From contig JAPPNN010000069.1 in NCBI GenBank assembly GCA_028873815.1, positions 1 through 52,996 on the forward strand: a stretch of DNA of 52,996 nucleotides, given 5' to 3'. Below, piece by piece: positions 34,658-44,474 of this stretch. The notes beneath the pieces were generated by a model, which worked only from the letters and a program-made list of their open reading frames with translations, ran no database searches and had not been told where the DNA came from. The first letter of the stretch is position 1; each line of letters starts with the position of its first letter. A program made the position numbers and the translations under genes. The stretch comes from Gemmatimonadota bacterium. GTDB taxonomy: Bacteria; Gemmatimonadota; Gemmatimonadetes; Longimicrobiales; Gaopeijiaceae.

Positions 34658-35708
34658 GGTCCTCAATCTGTTGCTGGATGGCCAGGGCGAGTCGAAGGGC
34701 TGTCCGTCCATCCTCGCCCGTAACCGGGGGCGGCGCCAGTCCCAGCAACGCGTCCCGGAACGACGCCAGTTCGGCCATGAGGGGTTCCGTGCCGTCCCCT
34801 GTGATGGGGATTCGTTCCACGATCGAGGACAATCCGGTCGGCGCCGTGACCTCTCCCGTGAACGCGGACGCTTCCCCGGCGGGCGTGGACCGCTCGAGCA
34901 GCGACACGCCCTCCCTGAGTCGATAGAACTCCCCGCGCCCCCCGGCCAGGTCAAGCGACAGATAGCCCGAGCGCTGCCAGACCCGCAGCTTGCGGACTCC
35001 CGTTACCGATACGCGGCTCGCGGTCAGGTTGGCCACCGCCCCGCCCTCGAATTCCAGGCGGGCGTTGGCGATGTCCACATGACGCGTGAGCACCGGCACG
35101 CCGGTGGCCGCCATTCGCACCACGGGGCTGCCGATCAGACTGCGCAAGAGATCCACATCGTGAATCATCAGGTCGAGAACGACCGCCACATCGAGCGATC
35201 GGCGCGTGAACGGAGACAGCCGGTGCGACTCCACGAAGAGCGGGCGGTCCAGGTACGGCCGTGCGGCGACGAGGACCGGGTTGAACCGCTCGACATGCCC
35301 GACCTGGATCAGCACACTGCGGTCGTCGGCGACCTCGATCATCCGGTCCGCCGCCTCCAGGCTGGCCGCCATCGGCTTCTCCACGAACACGTGAACGCCG
35401 GCCCGAATCGCGTCCAGGGCCACCGCCTCGTGTGCGCTCGTGGGCACGGCGACCACGACTGCGTCGGCCTCCTCCAGGAGGTCGGTGAGCGAGGCTCGCT
35501 CCTGGACGCCCAGCTCCGCGGCGACAGCGCGGCAACGCGGCCGGTCCACATCGAAGACGCCAGCGTGACTCACACGCTCAAGGTCGCGAACCACCCGCGC
35601 GTGGTGCCGTCCCAGCGCACCGACGCCGACCACACCAATGGCGGGCCGCCTCGCCCGGCGCCGGGAGTCAGGTGATGATGCCGCGCTTGCTGCTGCGGAT
35701 GAAGTCAA
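34626..35708 (-). CDS. Gfo/Idh/MocA oxidoreductase in lpx cluster, possible GnnA-type UDP-GlcNAc 3-dehydrogenase
   Basis: 360 residues; the only usable start is a TTG at 35708, inside the lpxA 3' end (41-nt overlap). NAD-binding motif IGVVGVGALGRHHARVVRDL, the family EKP motif HVFVEKPMAASLEAADRMIE, and the catalytic-region LDLMIHDVDLLRSLIG. In Acidithiobacillus, a Gfo/Idh enzyme (GnnA) encoded between lpxA and lpxB oxidises UDP-GlcNAc so that GnnB can make the diamino sugar of an amide-rich lipid A. The same position suggests the same role here, but no gnnB-like aminotransferase is in the window, so this remains inference. Confidence 0.85.
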   Translation of the reverse strand: MTSSAAASAASSPDSRRRARRPAIGVVGVGALGRHHARVVRDLERVSHAGVFDVDRPRCRAVAAELGVQERASLTDLLEEADAVVVAVPTSAHEAVALDAIRAGVHVFVEKPMAASLEAADRMIEVADDRSVLIQVGHVERFNPVLVAARPYLDRPLFVESHRLSPFTRRSLDVAVVLDLMIHDVDLLRSLIGSPVVRMAATGVPVLTRHVDIANARLEFEGGAVANLTASRVSVTGVRKLRVWQRSGYLSLDLAGGRGEFYRLREGVSLLERSTPAGEASAFTGEVTAPTGLSSIVERIPITGDGTEPLMAELASFRDALLGLAPPPVTGEDGRTALRLALAIQQQIEDHVANTRAAAS

Positions 35709-36477
35709 GGAAATAACCCACCTCCGGGCACATCAGATCTTCCCGGCTCTCCACCCGCCGAATCGCCCGGGACAGAGCGATATCAGACTGAAACAGGATT
35801 CGGTACACGCTCTTGAGGCGCCACCGGACATCGGTTGACAAACCCCGACGTTCGAGGCCCACCGTGTTGAGACCATACAGCTTCGGGGAGGGGTTCCCCA
35901 CCACGCGACAGAAGGGGGGCACATCCTGGGGTACGCGGGACGCGCCGCCTACGAATGAGTGGGCACCGATGCGAACAAACTGGTGGATCGCCACGAGCCC
36001 GCTGATGACCGCCCAGTCCTCGATCGACACGTGGCCGGCCATGTTGGTCGCGTTGGAGATGATCACGTGGTTCCCGAGTTCACAGTCGTGGGCAATATGG
36101 GAGTACGCCATCAGGAGACAGTCCGATCCCACGACCGTCCTGCGGGACGCGGCGGTGCCGCGGTTGAGGGTTGCGAACTCCCGAATGACCGTTCGGTCGC
36201 CGACCTCCAGGCAGGTCCGTTCGCCCTCGTACTTGAGGTCCTGGGGATCCGTGCCCAGCACCGCTCCGTTGCCTACGTCGCAGCCCCTGCCCAGGACGGT
36301 GTCCCGTTCAATCAGTACGCGCGGTCCGATCCGCGTATTCGCGCCGATCCTGACCGAGGGGCCGACGATTGCATACGGCCCGATCTCGACGCCCTCCCCC
36401 AGTTCGGCCGAGCGGTTCACGATCGCCGTCGGGTGCACCACGGCGCTGGCTCCCCGGTTCGCGTGAGAACCCTTCAC
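35668..36477 (-). CDS. lpxA: Acyl-ACP:UDP-GlcNAc O-acyltransferase LpxA
   Basis: 269 residues from the GTG at 36477, which overlaps the lpxC-fabZ stop (GTGA). First step of lipid A synthesis. Left-handed beta-helix hexapeptides run from VVHPTAIVNRSAELGEGVEI onward; the catalytic His region is LMAYSHIAHDCELGNHVIIS; the C-terminal helices end RSSKRGIIT. The stretch IGAHSFVGGASRVPQDVPP keeps Gly where E. coli has its acyl-length ruler Gly173, which would allow a long (C14-like) chain (inference from remembered alignment). Confidence 0.97.
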   Translation of the reverse strand: MKGSHANRGASAVVHPTAIVNRSAELGEGVEIGPYAIVGPSVRIGANTRIGPRVLIERDTVLGRGCDVGNGAVLGTDPQDLKYEGERTCLEVGDRTVIREFATLNRGTAASRRTVVGSDCLLMAYSHIAHDCELGNHVIISNATNMAGHVSIEDWAVISGLVAIHQFVRIGAHSFVGGASRVPQDVPPFCRVVGNPSPKLYGLNTVGLERRGLSTDVRWRLKSVYRILFQSDIALSRAIRRVESREDLMCPEVGYFLDFIRSSKRGIIT

Positions 36478-37760
36478 CGATCCACGATCCTGGCCATCAT
36501 CTCGGCCTCGGCGACCACCCTGCCGTCCACCATTCCCTTCCCCTTCATCTTGCAGACGCTGCGCCGGAGGCTCGTCATGGTCAGCTCGAACCGGACCTGG
36601 TCTCCCGGGACCACGGGCCGCCGCCACTTCACGTTGTTGAGCGACATGAAGTACACGACCTTGTCCTCCGGGTTCTCCACGGCGTCCATGAGCAGCAGGC
36701 CGCCAACCTGACCCATCGCTTCGACGATCAGCACCCCGGGCATGATGGGATGGTCCGGAAAGTGGCCGCGAAAGAAGGGCTCGTTGATCGTCACGTTCTT
36801 CAGGCCGACGATGCGCTTGCCGGGATCGAATTCGACCACCCGGTCCACGAGGAGCATCGGATAGCGGTGCGGCAGGTGTTTCATGATGTCGCGCACGTCG
36901 ATGGTGCGCGCCCGCAGGCCACGATCGTGGCGCTCACGGATGGCGCGCGCCAGCTTGACGTTGCCCGAGTGACTTGGACGAGTCGCCACGATATGGCCGC
37001 TGAACCTCGCACCCATGAGGGCCAGATCGCCCACGATATCCCCCACCTTGTGGCGCAGGAACTCGTCCGGGAAGCGCAGATCGGGATTGATCACGCCGTC
37101 TTCGCCGAGCACGACCGTGTTTTCCAGCGAGGCTCCCCGCGCCAGACCCCTGGCGTGCAGGGCATCCGCGTCCGCCTCGAAGCCGAAGGTGCGGGCGGGC
37201 GCCAGCTCCCGGCCGAAGCTGCCCTTGTCGACGGGGAACGCACCGTGCTGCCAGCCGATGGCCGCGTGATCGAACTCGATCGTGGCCGAGATGAGAAGCC
37301 CGTCGCGGGGCAGGACGACGTACGATGCGTCGGGGTCGGTTCCAACCGTGAGTGCCTCCGGCACGTGGATGATCTCCGCAGGAAGCGACTGAGGCGTTCG
37401 CCCCACCCGCGCGAGCGCCTCGAAGTACGGCGCGAAGCTGCCATCCAGAATGGGCACCTCCGGCCCGTGCAGTTCGAGCCGGGCGTTGTCCACCCCCCCC
37501 GCCGCCAGGGCCGCGAGCACGTGCTCCACGGTGAGCACCTCGACTCCGTCGGCACCGAGTCCGACACCGAGTTCGGTGCGCGTGACGTTGTCCAGGCGCG
37601 CCGGAATCACGGGCGCGCTCTCGATGTCCGTCCGGACGAACACGATCCCGGATGCTTCGGGCGCCGGACGGATGGTCAGTGTCGCCAATTCTCCCGAGTG
37701 CACTCCGATCCCCTGCACTTCCGCATCGCCGGCAACGGTATGCTGTCTATCGTGCGCCAT
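36474..37760 (-). CDS. lpxC-fabZ: Bifunctional LpxC deacetylase / FabZ dehydratase
   Basis: 428 residues from the ATG at 37760 (TGATG junction with lpxD). N-terminal ~285 residues are the zinc deacetylase LpxC, the committed step of lipid A synthesis: [35 protein letters not shown] (Glu/His), and [17 protein letters not shown] (HKxxxD zinc and catalytic region). C-terminal ~140 residues are FabZ, (3R)-hydroxyacyl-ACP dehydratase: [19 protein letters not shown] and [20 protein letters not shown] (catalytic His and Glu). The fusion, known from Bacteroidota and relatives, places two enzymes that compete for hydroxyacyl-ACP in one polypeptide. Confidence 0.97.
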   Translation of the reverse strand: MAHDRQHTVAGDAEVQGIGVHSGELATLTIRPAPEASGIVFVRTDIESAPVIPARLDNVTRTELGVGLGADGVEVLTVEHVLAALAAGGVDNARLELHGPEVPILDGSFAPYFEALARVGRTPQSLPAEIIHVPEALTVGTDPDASYVVLPRDGLLISATIEFDHAAIGWQHGAFPVDKGSFGRELAPARTFGFEADADALHARGLARGASLENTVVLGEDGVINPDLRFPDEFLRHKVGDIVGDLALMGARFSGHIVATRPSHSGNVKLARAIRERHDRGLRARTIDVRDIMKHLPHRYPMLLVDRVVEFDPGKRIVGLKNVTINEPFFRGHFPDHPIMPGVLIVEAMGQVGGLLLMDAVENPEDKVVYFMSLNNVKWRRPVVPGDQVRFELTMTSLRRSVCKMKGKGMVDGRVVAEAEMMARIVDR

Positions 37761-38803
37761 CAGCGGGCATCCCTTTCGACTGCGCGGCGTTCCAGGCGGT
37801 CCACGCGCTGCATCACCTCCGGCAAGCGCATCAGCAGGGCCATGGCCTTGAGGTAGCTCCTGTGGTCCCGGGCCGGGTACCCCGACACCGTTTCGCCGGG
37901 CGCCACATCGCCGATGACCCCCGCCTGCGCGCCGATGCGTGCCCCGGCCCCGATCCGAAGGTGACCGACGAGGCCCGCCTGCCCACCCATCGCGACGCCT
38001 TCCCCGGTACGGGTCGATCCGGCAACGCCGACCTGGGCGACCAGAATGGAGCGCGGACCGATCTGCACATTGTGGCCGATGTGGACAAGGTTGTCGAGCT
38101 TCGAGCCCGCCCCGATCACGGTTCGTCCGATCGATCCGCGGTCGATGGTGCAGTTGGCCCCGATCTCGACGTCGTCCTCGATCACGCAACCGCCCACCTG
38201 CGGCAGTTTCCGGTGGTTGCCGGCTTCGGTCACGTATCCGAAGCCATCCACTCCGATCCGCGTGCCCGCGTGCACGACTACCCGCTTGCCCACAACCGAG
38301 TCCGCGTAGACGGTGACGTTCGGGAAGAGCACCGTATCCGCACCGATCGACGTGCCGCGCTCGATCACGCAGTTGGCGCCGATGCTCACGTTCTCACCGA
38401 GGACCACCCCCGCCGCGATGACCGCATGCGGGGCGATGGCGGCGCTCACCGGGATCGACGCGGAATCGTGAATGGTCGCCGCGGGGTGCACGCCGGGCAC
38501 AACCGAGGGCTCGGGGTGAAGCAGCGGCACCAGAACGAGAAGCGCAGCGTAGGGGTCGGGCACGACCAACCGGTCGGGAGGTCCGGCCTCCAGGTCGCAC
38601 AACTCCTCCGAGACGAGCAGGGCGCACCCCCCGCAGTCCTCCAGATCGCCGGCGTAGCGTCGGTCCGCCAGCAGCGCCAGTGCCTCCGGGCCCGCGTCGT
38701 GCACCGGCGCAAACCGGCGGAAGACGACATCGCCGTCTCCCAGCACGCGGCCCCCGACGGCATCGGCTGCGCGCTCCAGCGTCAGGCAGTCCGCAGCCCT
38801 CAC
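37760..38803 (-). CDS. lpxD: UDP-3-O-acylglucosamine N-acyltransferase LpxD
   Basis: 347 residues, GTG start at 38803. Third enzyme of lipid A synthesis. The N-terminal domain (~1-100) binds uridine; the left-handed beta-helix follows from [40 protein letters not shown] and [20 protein letters not shown] (catalytic His) are characteristic; a C-terminal helix ([20 protein letters not shown]) would contact acyl-ACP. Length is normal. Downstream of skp, as in many diderms. Confidence 0.97.
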   Translation of the reverse strand: MRAADCLTLERAADAVGGRVLGDGDVVFRRFAPVHDAGPEALALLADRRYAGDLEDCGGCALLVSEELCDLEAGPPDRLVVPDPYAALLVLVPLLHPEPSVVPGVHPAATIHDSASIPVSAAIAPHAVIAAGVVLGENVSIGANCVIERGTSIGADTVLFPNVTVYADSVVGKRVVVHAGTRIGVDGFGYVTEAGNHRKLPQVGGCVIEDDVEIGANCTIDRGSIGRTVIGAGSKLDNLVHIGHNVQIGPRSILVAQVGVAGSTRTGEGVAMGGQAGLVGHLRIGAGARIGAQAGVIGDVAPGETVSGYPARDHRSYLKAMALLMRLPEVMQRVDRLERRAVERDAR

Positions 38804-38855
38804 CCACGCCTCTCACGCGAGCGGAGATCGCTTCCGCAGATCCTCGCGCTCCCCA

Positions 38856-39383
38856 TCACCCTCCGGGCGAGGGATCCGCCTGCAGCCGGTTGAGGACTTC
38901 CTGCGTCAGGTCGAGCGCCGGATCTCCGGCGAGTATCGCCTGCGACGCCGAATCGAGGATCAGCGCGTAGCCGCCCTCGACGCGGATCTCCTCGATTACT
39001 GCCGTGACCCTCTCCATGATGGGTTGGAGCAGCTCCGCCTGGCGCTCCTGGAACTGGATTTCCAGCTCCTGGGTTCGGCTCTGGAGGGCCTGCTGCTGGT
39101 TTGCCAGTTCCTGCTCCCGGGCCTGACGGGCCTCCGGGGTCATGGTCATCGCCTGTTGCTGGTACTCGTCGAAGGCGGCTCGCAATCCGCGGTCCAGGAG
39201 CTGCAGCTCCGATTGGCCCTCCTGCTGGGCGGCCTCGAGTCCCTGCCGCGCTTCTTGAGCCGGCTCGTATTCGGCGAGTACCTGGCTGGAATTGACGTAC
39301 CCGACCCTGGCCGCCTGGGCCTGGACGGTACCCGCCGACAGCAGCACCAGCGCCACAGCCATGCCCATCCGGGAAATGCTCAT
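38856..39383 (-). CDS. skp: Periplasmic chaperone Skp (OmpH family)
   Basis: 175 residues. Signal peptide MGMAVALVLLSAGTVQA, then the OmpH start ARVGYVNSSQVLAEYEPAQE. A long Gln/Glu-rich coiled coil (~40-130) forms the tentacles, followed by VTAVIEEIRVEGGYALILDS, which returns to the beta body. It carries unfolded outer-membrane proteins to BamA, whose gene lies 99 nt upstream. The ATG at 39383 has GGAGGAG upstream. Confidence 0.93.
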   Translation of the reverse strand: MSISRMGMAVALVLLSAGTVQAQAARVGYVNSSQVLAEYEPAQEARQGLEAAQQEGQSELQLLDRGLRAAFDEYQQQAMTMTPEARQAREQELANQQQALQSRTQELEIQFQERQAELLQPIMERVTAVIEEIRVEGGYALILDSASQAILAGDPALDLTQEVLNRLQADPSPGG

Positions 39384-39482
39384 TATTCTCGACTCCTCCG
39401 ATGAGATTCTGAATCACGCCGTTCCCGGCAGGCGACAACGGCAGCTTTGTTGGTAAGGTGGTCTTCCGCCTTGCGGTTGGTC

Positions 39483-41918
39483 CTAGAAGTTCGGTCCCAT
39501 CTTGAAATGTAGCTGCCACCCCGGCTCGGGCTTGTCGAAACCGTAGGCGTAGTCCAATCCGATCGGACCGAACGGCGTTACCAGTTGAACCCCGAAGCCG
39601 GCCCCACGGAAGAGCCGGGACGTGTTGATGTCTCCCGGACCGTCCCACAGGTTCCCCGCATCGAAGAACGCGGAGAGCCCGATGTTGGAGTTGATCACGG
39701 CCTTGTATTCGGCCGTTGCGGAGAAGTAGGCGTTCCCCAGCCGGTTGATCTGAGCGATTCCGCCCCCGCGCTCCGCGTAGTAGCCCTGCGGGGTGATGGA
39801 CGTTTCGTCATAGCCGCGCAGCGGTTGCCCGAACTGGACGCCGCCCATCCAGAAGGACTCGAAGGGGAAGCGGGACGCATCTCCGAAGAGCGCGCCTCCG
39901 CGCAGGCTGAGCCCGAGCGCGAACTGGACGCCGCCCGGATTGGCTCCGTCCCCGCCGAGTCCCCCGATCGGGATCATCCACTGCGCCTGGCCGGTGTGCT
40001 TGACGAAGTCTCCGGCTCCCCCGAGAGGTCCGCCATTCAACTCCACGTTCCAGGTCTGCATGGAACCGGCGGTCGGGAACAGCGGGTGGTTCAGGGTCTG
40101 GCGGGTGATGCCCAGCGAGAAGGAGCTCAGCGTTCCCGGAGGCAGCCCGAACAGCGACTGGTCCTCCGAACTGCGGAAGGACTCGTAACTCGTGCGGGAG
40201 AGCGAGTACCCGAAGAACACCCTGGTTCGCAGGGAACCCGGGAACGGCACGCCGAAGCGAGTCGAGAACCCCCGTCGCTGTCTCCGTCCGGTCGCAAACT
40301 GGTAGAAGCGGTCGGTGGAGTCGAACAGCGAGAGGGAGCCGCTCACCGTGGACTGCCAAAGGGCGGGATCGGTGATGCTTAGCGTGAAGCTGTTGATGTA
40401 ACGCCCGAAGTCCCAACGGATGCTGCCGGCCTTGGCCTGTCCAAAGAGGTTCGGCTGATCGTATCCGAGGAAGCCCGAAAGCCCGACGCCACCTCCCACG
40501 GCCGTCCCGAACTGCACCGAACCCGTCTGCTTTTCGGCGACGTTGAAGATGATGTCGACATCACCCGTCTCGGGGTCGGGGCGCACGTTGGGCGCGGGCA
40601 GCGGGGTTTCGAAGAAGCCGAGCGACTGGATGTTCTGGTAGGACTGAAGCAGACGGGATTGACTGTAGACGTCACCCGGGAGGAGGAAGATCTTCTCGCG
40701 GATGATGCGATCGTGCGTAAAGTCGTTTCCCGCGATGATGACGCGGTTCACGTAGGCCTGGGACTGCTCCTGTATGCGCCAACCGGCGCGGACCGTGGGA
40801 TAGCCGTCCACCTCCTCGCCCGTGCGCTCCCAATACGGATCGAGCTGCGCGTACAGGTATCCCTCGTTGCTGTAGAGGTCGCGAACGCGCTGTGCGCCCT
40901 CCTCGAAGCCCACGACATCGAAGACGCGCCCCGCGTCATCGCCCTCGTCGTCCCCAAAGCCCAGGATCGAGAGGATCCCGCCCGACTCATCGGCGAAGTA
41001 CCTCTCGAGTTGGTCCGTCTCGAAGGCGCTGTTGCCCTCGATCTGGAAATCGGCCACGCGATACTGGGGCCCTTCTTCGACCTGCAGCTCGATACGCGCC
41101 TTGCCCGTGGAGGGGTCGACGATCAGGGTGTCCCCCACCACCGCGAAATCGAGGAAGCCGACCGCCTGGTAATAGCTCGGCAATGACTCCAGCAGGTCGA
41201 CCTCGAACTCGATGTCGTCGTAGTCTCCGTTGCGGAACCAGAAGAAACCCTCGGGCTTGGTGCCCATCGCGCCGCGCAGGTCGTCGTCGGAATAGAAGTC
41301 GTTGCCGACGAATTCGACCTGGGCGATCGTGACGCGCTGGCCCTCCTCCACCTCCAGGACGATGTCCACGCTACCGTCGTCGCCGGGTACCGGCTCGATC
41401 CGCTGCTCGATCCGCGCGAAGGGCACACCCCGGCGCCGCAACTCCTCCTGGATGAAGCCGTGCGCCTGCGCCATCGCGTTCCGGGACAGTGGCACGTTCT
41501 CCTGGAGGCCGGATTCGTCGATGACATCGCTCTCCGAAACCGACTCCAGGCCCGTGATGCGCACGAGCCGCGTCATGGCCCTTTCGGCGACGTCGAAGAT
41601 GAGCACGTTTCTGCCCGTGGATGAATCGAGCGAGACCTCGATGTCCTCGTATTGTCCCGTCGCCCACAGGTTCTTGATCCCGCGCTGAATGTCGATCCAG
41701 CTGTTGAGGGTTCCGGGTCGTATCCCCGAGACGCCCACGACATCGGCTTCCGCGAGCCGCACCATTCCGCGGGCTGCGAGCGAATCGATGCGTATGGTGC
41801 TCTCCTGTCCGCCCGGCGCCTGGGCCAGCAACGGCACCGGAGCCAGGACCGCAATGGCCCACAGCACCACGATCGCCGAGCTTTGCGGGAACACCCGCCG
41901 GGTTCGGTGTCGTATCAT
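39483..41918 (-). CDS. bamA: Outer-membrane protein assembly factor BamA
   Basis: 811 residues from the ATG at 41918, which overlaps the clpC stop (ATGA). Signal peptide SAIVVLWAIAVLAPVPLLAQ. Five POTRA repeats fill ~40-450 (for example RVTIAQVEFVGNDFYSDDDL, YVNRVIIAGNDFTHDRIIRE). The barrel carries the L6 motif QPLRGYDETSITPQG, corresponding to the conserved (V/I)RG(F/Y), and ends WQLHFKMGPNF with terminal Phe. An acidic insertion (GFGDDEGDDAGRVFDV) sits in one POTRA. It is the central insertase of the outer membrane. Confidence 0.97.
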   Translation of the reverse strand: MIRHRTRRVFPQSSAIVVLWAIAVLAPVPLLAQAPGGQESTIRIDSLAARGMVRLAEADVVGVSGIRPGTLNSWIDIQRGIKNLWATGQYEDIEVSLDSSTGRNVLIFDVAERAMTRLVRITGLESVSESDVIDESGLQENVPLSRNAMAQAHGFIQEELRRRGVPFARIEQRIEPVPGDDGSVDIVLEVEEGQRVTIAQVEFVGNDFYSDDDLRGAMGTKPEGFFWFRNGDYDDIEFEVDLLESLPSYYQAVGFLDFAVVGDTLIVDPSTGKARIELQVEEGPQYRVADFQIEGNSAFETDQLERYFADESGGILSILGFGDDEGDDAGRVFDVVGFEEGAQRVRDLYSNEGYLYAQLDPYWERTGEEVDGYPTVRAGWRIQEQSQAYVNRVIIAGNDFTHDRIIREKIFLLPGDVYSQSRLLQSYQNIQSLGFFETPLPAPNVRPDPETGDVDIIFNVAEKQTGSVQFGTAVGGGVGLSGFLGYDQPNLFGQAKAGSIRWDFGRYINSFTLSITDPALWQSTVSGSLSLFDSTDRFYQFATGRRQRRGFSTRFGVPFPGSLRTRVFFGYSLSRTSYESFRSSEDQSLFGLPPGTLSSFSLGITRQTLNHPLFPTAGSMQTWNVELNGGPLGGAGDFVKHTGQAQWMIPIGGLGGDGANPGGVQFALGLSLRGGALFGDASRFPFESFWMGGVQFGQPLRGYDETSITPQGYYAERGGGIAQINRLGNAYFSATAEYKAVINSNIGLSAFFDAGNLWDGPGDINTSRLFRGAGFGVQLVTPFGPIGLDYAYGFDKPEPGWQLHFKMGPNF

Positions 41919-44407
41919 GTTTTCGTCGGAGACGCGACCCCGATGGACAGCGCCTCTTCGTCCTCTCCTACGTCCACTTCGATTTCGTCTCCACTCCCGA
42001 ATTCGGCCATGAGGATCTTCTCGGAAAGCGGATCTTCCAGATAGCGCCGGATCGCGCGCTTCAGAGGCCGCGCCCCGTACTTTTCGTCGTGCCCGTGGGT
42101 CACAAGGAAATCGACCGCGGCCTCCGTGAGGCGCATGGACATCCCGCCCTGAGCCAGCCTCGCCTCGAGGTCCCCGAGCATGATATGCACGATCTCCCTC
42201 AGGTCGGCACGGCTCAGGGGATGGAACACGATCGTGTCGTCGACCCGGTTGAGAAATTCGGGATTGAACGCACGGTGGATCTCCTCGTTGACCTTGTCCC
42301 GCATCGACTCGTAGTGGGACTTGGCGTCGGCCTGCTGGAAGCCCAGTCCGCTCTTGGCAATGTTCCGAGCCCCGAGGTTCGACGTCATGATCAGGACCGT
42401 GTTCTTGAAGTCGATCACACGGCCGTAGTTGTCCGTGAGGTGTCCCTCGTCCAGAACCTGCAGAAGAATGTTGAACACGTCCGGGTGCGCCTTTTCGATC
42501 TCGTCCAGGAGGATCACCGAGTACGGGCGTCTCCGAACCGCCTTCGTCAATGCTCCCGAATCGTCGTACCCCACATACCCCGGTGGTGCTCCAATAAGGC
42601 GCGAAATCGAGAAGCGCTCCATGTACTCGCTCATGTCGACGCGAATGAGCGCCTCCCTGTCGGCGAACAGGAACTCGGCCAGCGTACGCGCCAGTTCCGT
42701 CTTCCCGACCCCCGTCGGTCCCGAGAAGATGAAGGAACCGATCGGACGGCCGGGATCCTTCAGGCCCGCCCGGCTCCGGCGGATGGCGCGGGAGATGGCC
42801 GTGATGGCATCGTGCTGGCCCACGACGCGCTTGTGGAGCTCGTCCTCCATGTTGACGAGCCGCGCGGTTTCCGCCTCGCGGATCCGTGTCACGGGGACTC
42901 CGGTCCACCGGCTCACGATGAAGGACACGTCCTCGACCGTGATTTCGGGCCGGAAGCGCCGCCGCTCCTCCTTCCAGGCGGCCTGCTCGTCGAGGATGCG
43001 CTGCTGCAGGGCCCGCTCCTCGTCCCGGAGCTGCGCCGCCCGCTCGAAGTCCTGATCGCGGATCGCCCCCTCCTTGCGGTCGGCCACCTCCGCAAGTTGA
43101 GCCTTGAGGCCCTCGACCTCCGGGGGCGGCACCTGGCTGGCGATCCGCGCGCGGGCCCCGGCCTCGTCGATCACGTCGATGGCCTTGTCCGGGAGGAATC
43201 GATCGGTGATGTACCGGTCGGAAAGCCGGGACGCGTGGGCCAGCGCGTCGTCCGGGATCGTGATCTTGTGATGGTCCTCGTAGTGGCCACGCAGGCCCGC
43301 CAGGATCGCGATGGTTTCCTCGACGGTGGGCGGGTCGACGATCACGGGTTGAAAGCGGCGCTCGAGGGCGCCGTCCTTCTCGACGTATCTGCGGTACTCG
43401 TTCAGGGTCGAGGCCCCGATGCACTGCAGTTCACCCCGCGCCAGGGCCGGCTTGAGCATGTTCGACGCGTCGATCGCGCCCTCGGCCGCACCGGCGCCGA
43501 CGAGGGTGTGGAGTTCGTCGATGAACAGAACGACGTTGCGGTTGCTGGAAATCTCGTTCATGACCGCCTTGAGGCGTTCCTCGAACTGGCCCCGGTACTT
43601 CGTGCCGGCAATCACCGCGGCCATGTCCAGAGCGAGGACGCGGTGTTCGCGCAGGCTTTCGGTCACGTCTCCGCGGGAGATCAGCTGCGCGAGACCCTCG
43701 ACGATGGCCGTCTTCCCGACCCCGGGCTCGCCGATCAGGACGGGATTGTTCTTCTTGCGCCGGCAGAGGATCTCCGTGACGCGCTCGATCTCGGTCTCGC
43801 GCCCGATTGTCGGGTCCAGTTCTCCCTTGCGCGCCAGCGAGGTGAGGTCCCGGCAGAAATGATCCAGCGCGGGCGTCTTCGACTTCTTCTCGCCGCGCGA
43901 AGGCGACGGTCCCGGCGGCGTCGCGGCCGCGGCGCCACCCGGAGTGCCGGACGTCCCGGCTGAACTCGCGTCGGAACCCAGGACCTTCAGCGTCTCGGCC
44001 CGGGCTTCGTCGATGGTCACGCCGAGCGAATTGAGGACCTGGGCGGCAATTCCCTTGCTCTCGCGCAGCAGCCCCAGTAGCAGGTGCTCGGTGCCGACAT
44101 AGGAGTGATTGAGCTCTCGCGCTTCGGCCATTGCGAACTCGAGTACCTTCTTGGCGGGCGAGGTGTACGGAAGCTCGCCCAGCGCGATCGTGGCCTTCCC
44201 CTTGCGGACCGACTCCTCGACGCGTTCGTGGATCCGGTCCAGATCCACGCTGAGGTTGCCGAGCACGTGGGCGGCCACGCCCTCACCCTCCCGGATGAGT
44301 CCGAGGAGGATGTGTTCCGTCCCCACATAGTCGTGCTGCAGACGAATCGCCTCCTGGCGGGCCATCGACAGGACCTTGCGGACTCTTTCCGTGAAATTGT
44401 AGTTCAT
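41915..44407 (-). CDS. clpC: ClpC-type AAA+ unfoldase
   Basis: 830 residues from the ATG at 44407. Double N-domain ([40 protein letters not shown]); a Ser/Gly/Pro linker ~150-175; AAA1 with [14 protein letters not shown] and [15 protein letters not shown]; an M-domain containing a UVR-like segment ([20 protein letters not shown]); AAA2 with [14 protein letters not shown] and [14 protein letters not shown]. The ClpP-contact tripeptide is LGF in [13 protein letters not shown], so it should dock on ClpP. In Firmicutes, McsB-phosphorylated proteins are delivered to ClpC's N-domain; the mcsA and mcsB genes directly upstream argue for the same system here. Confidence 0.97.
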   Translation of the reverse strand: MNYNFTERVRKVLSMARQEAIRLQHDYVGTEHILLGLIREGEGVAAHVLGNLSVDLDRIHERVEESVRKGKATIALGELPYTSPAKKVLEFAMAEARELNHSYVGTEHLLLGLLRESKGIAAQVLNSLGVTIDEARAETLKVLGSDASSAGTSGTPGGAAAATPPGPSPSRGEKKSKTPALDHFCRDLTSLARKGELDPTIGRETEIERVTEILCRRKKNNPVLIGEPGVGKTAIVEGLAQLISRGDVTESLREHRVLALDMAAVIAGTKYRGQFEERLKAVMNEISSNRNVVLFIDELHTLVGAGAAEGAIDASNMLKPALARGELQCIGASTLNEYRRYVEKDGALERRFQPVIVDPPTVEETIAILAGLRGHYEDHHKITIPDDALAHASRLSDRYITDRFLPDKAIDVIDEAGARARIASQVPPPEVEGLKAQLAEVADRKEGAIRDQDFERAAQLRDEERALQQRILDEQAAWKEERRRFRPEITVEDVSFIVSRWTGVPVTRIREAETARLVNMEDELHKRVVGQHDAITAISRAIRRSRAGLKDPGRPIGSFIFSGPTGVGKTELARTLAEFLFADREALIRVDMSEYMERFSISRLIGAPPGYVGYDDSGALTKAVRRRPYSVILLDEIEKAHPDVFNILLQVLDEGHLTDNYGRVIDFKNTVLIMTSNLGARNIAKSGLGFQQADAKSHYESMRDKVNEEIHRAFNPEFLNRVDDTIVFHPLSRADLREIVHIMLGDLEARLAQGGMSMRLTEAAVDFLVTHGHDEKYGARPLKRAIRRYLEDPLSEKILMAEFGSGDEIEVDVGEDEEALSIGVASPTKT

Positions 44408-44474
44408 GGCCGTGCGTGTTTCGGGGCCCTCATCGCTTGCCGCGCGCAATCGCCGCCGTAGTTCAAAATCGCCC

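Noticed and set aside
36369..37856. 495-codon plus-strand open frame opposite lpxC-fabZ
   Set aside because: Antisense shadow of a conserved fusion gene.
41919..43424. Apparent ~500-residue N-terminal extension of BamA
   Set aside because: It lies in another frame of clpC. The signal peptide begins at the ATG at 41918, which also overlaps the clpC stop.
42089..43963. 624-codon plus-strand open frame opposite clpC
   Set aside because: Entirely antisense to an intact clpC; no recognisable protein features.
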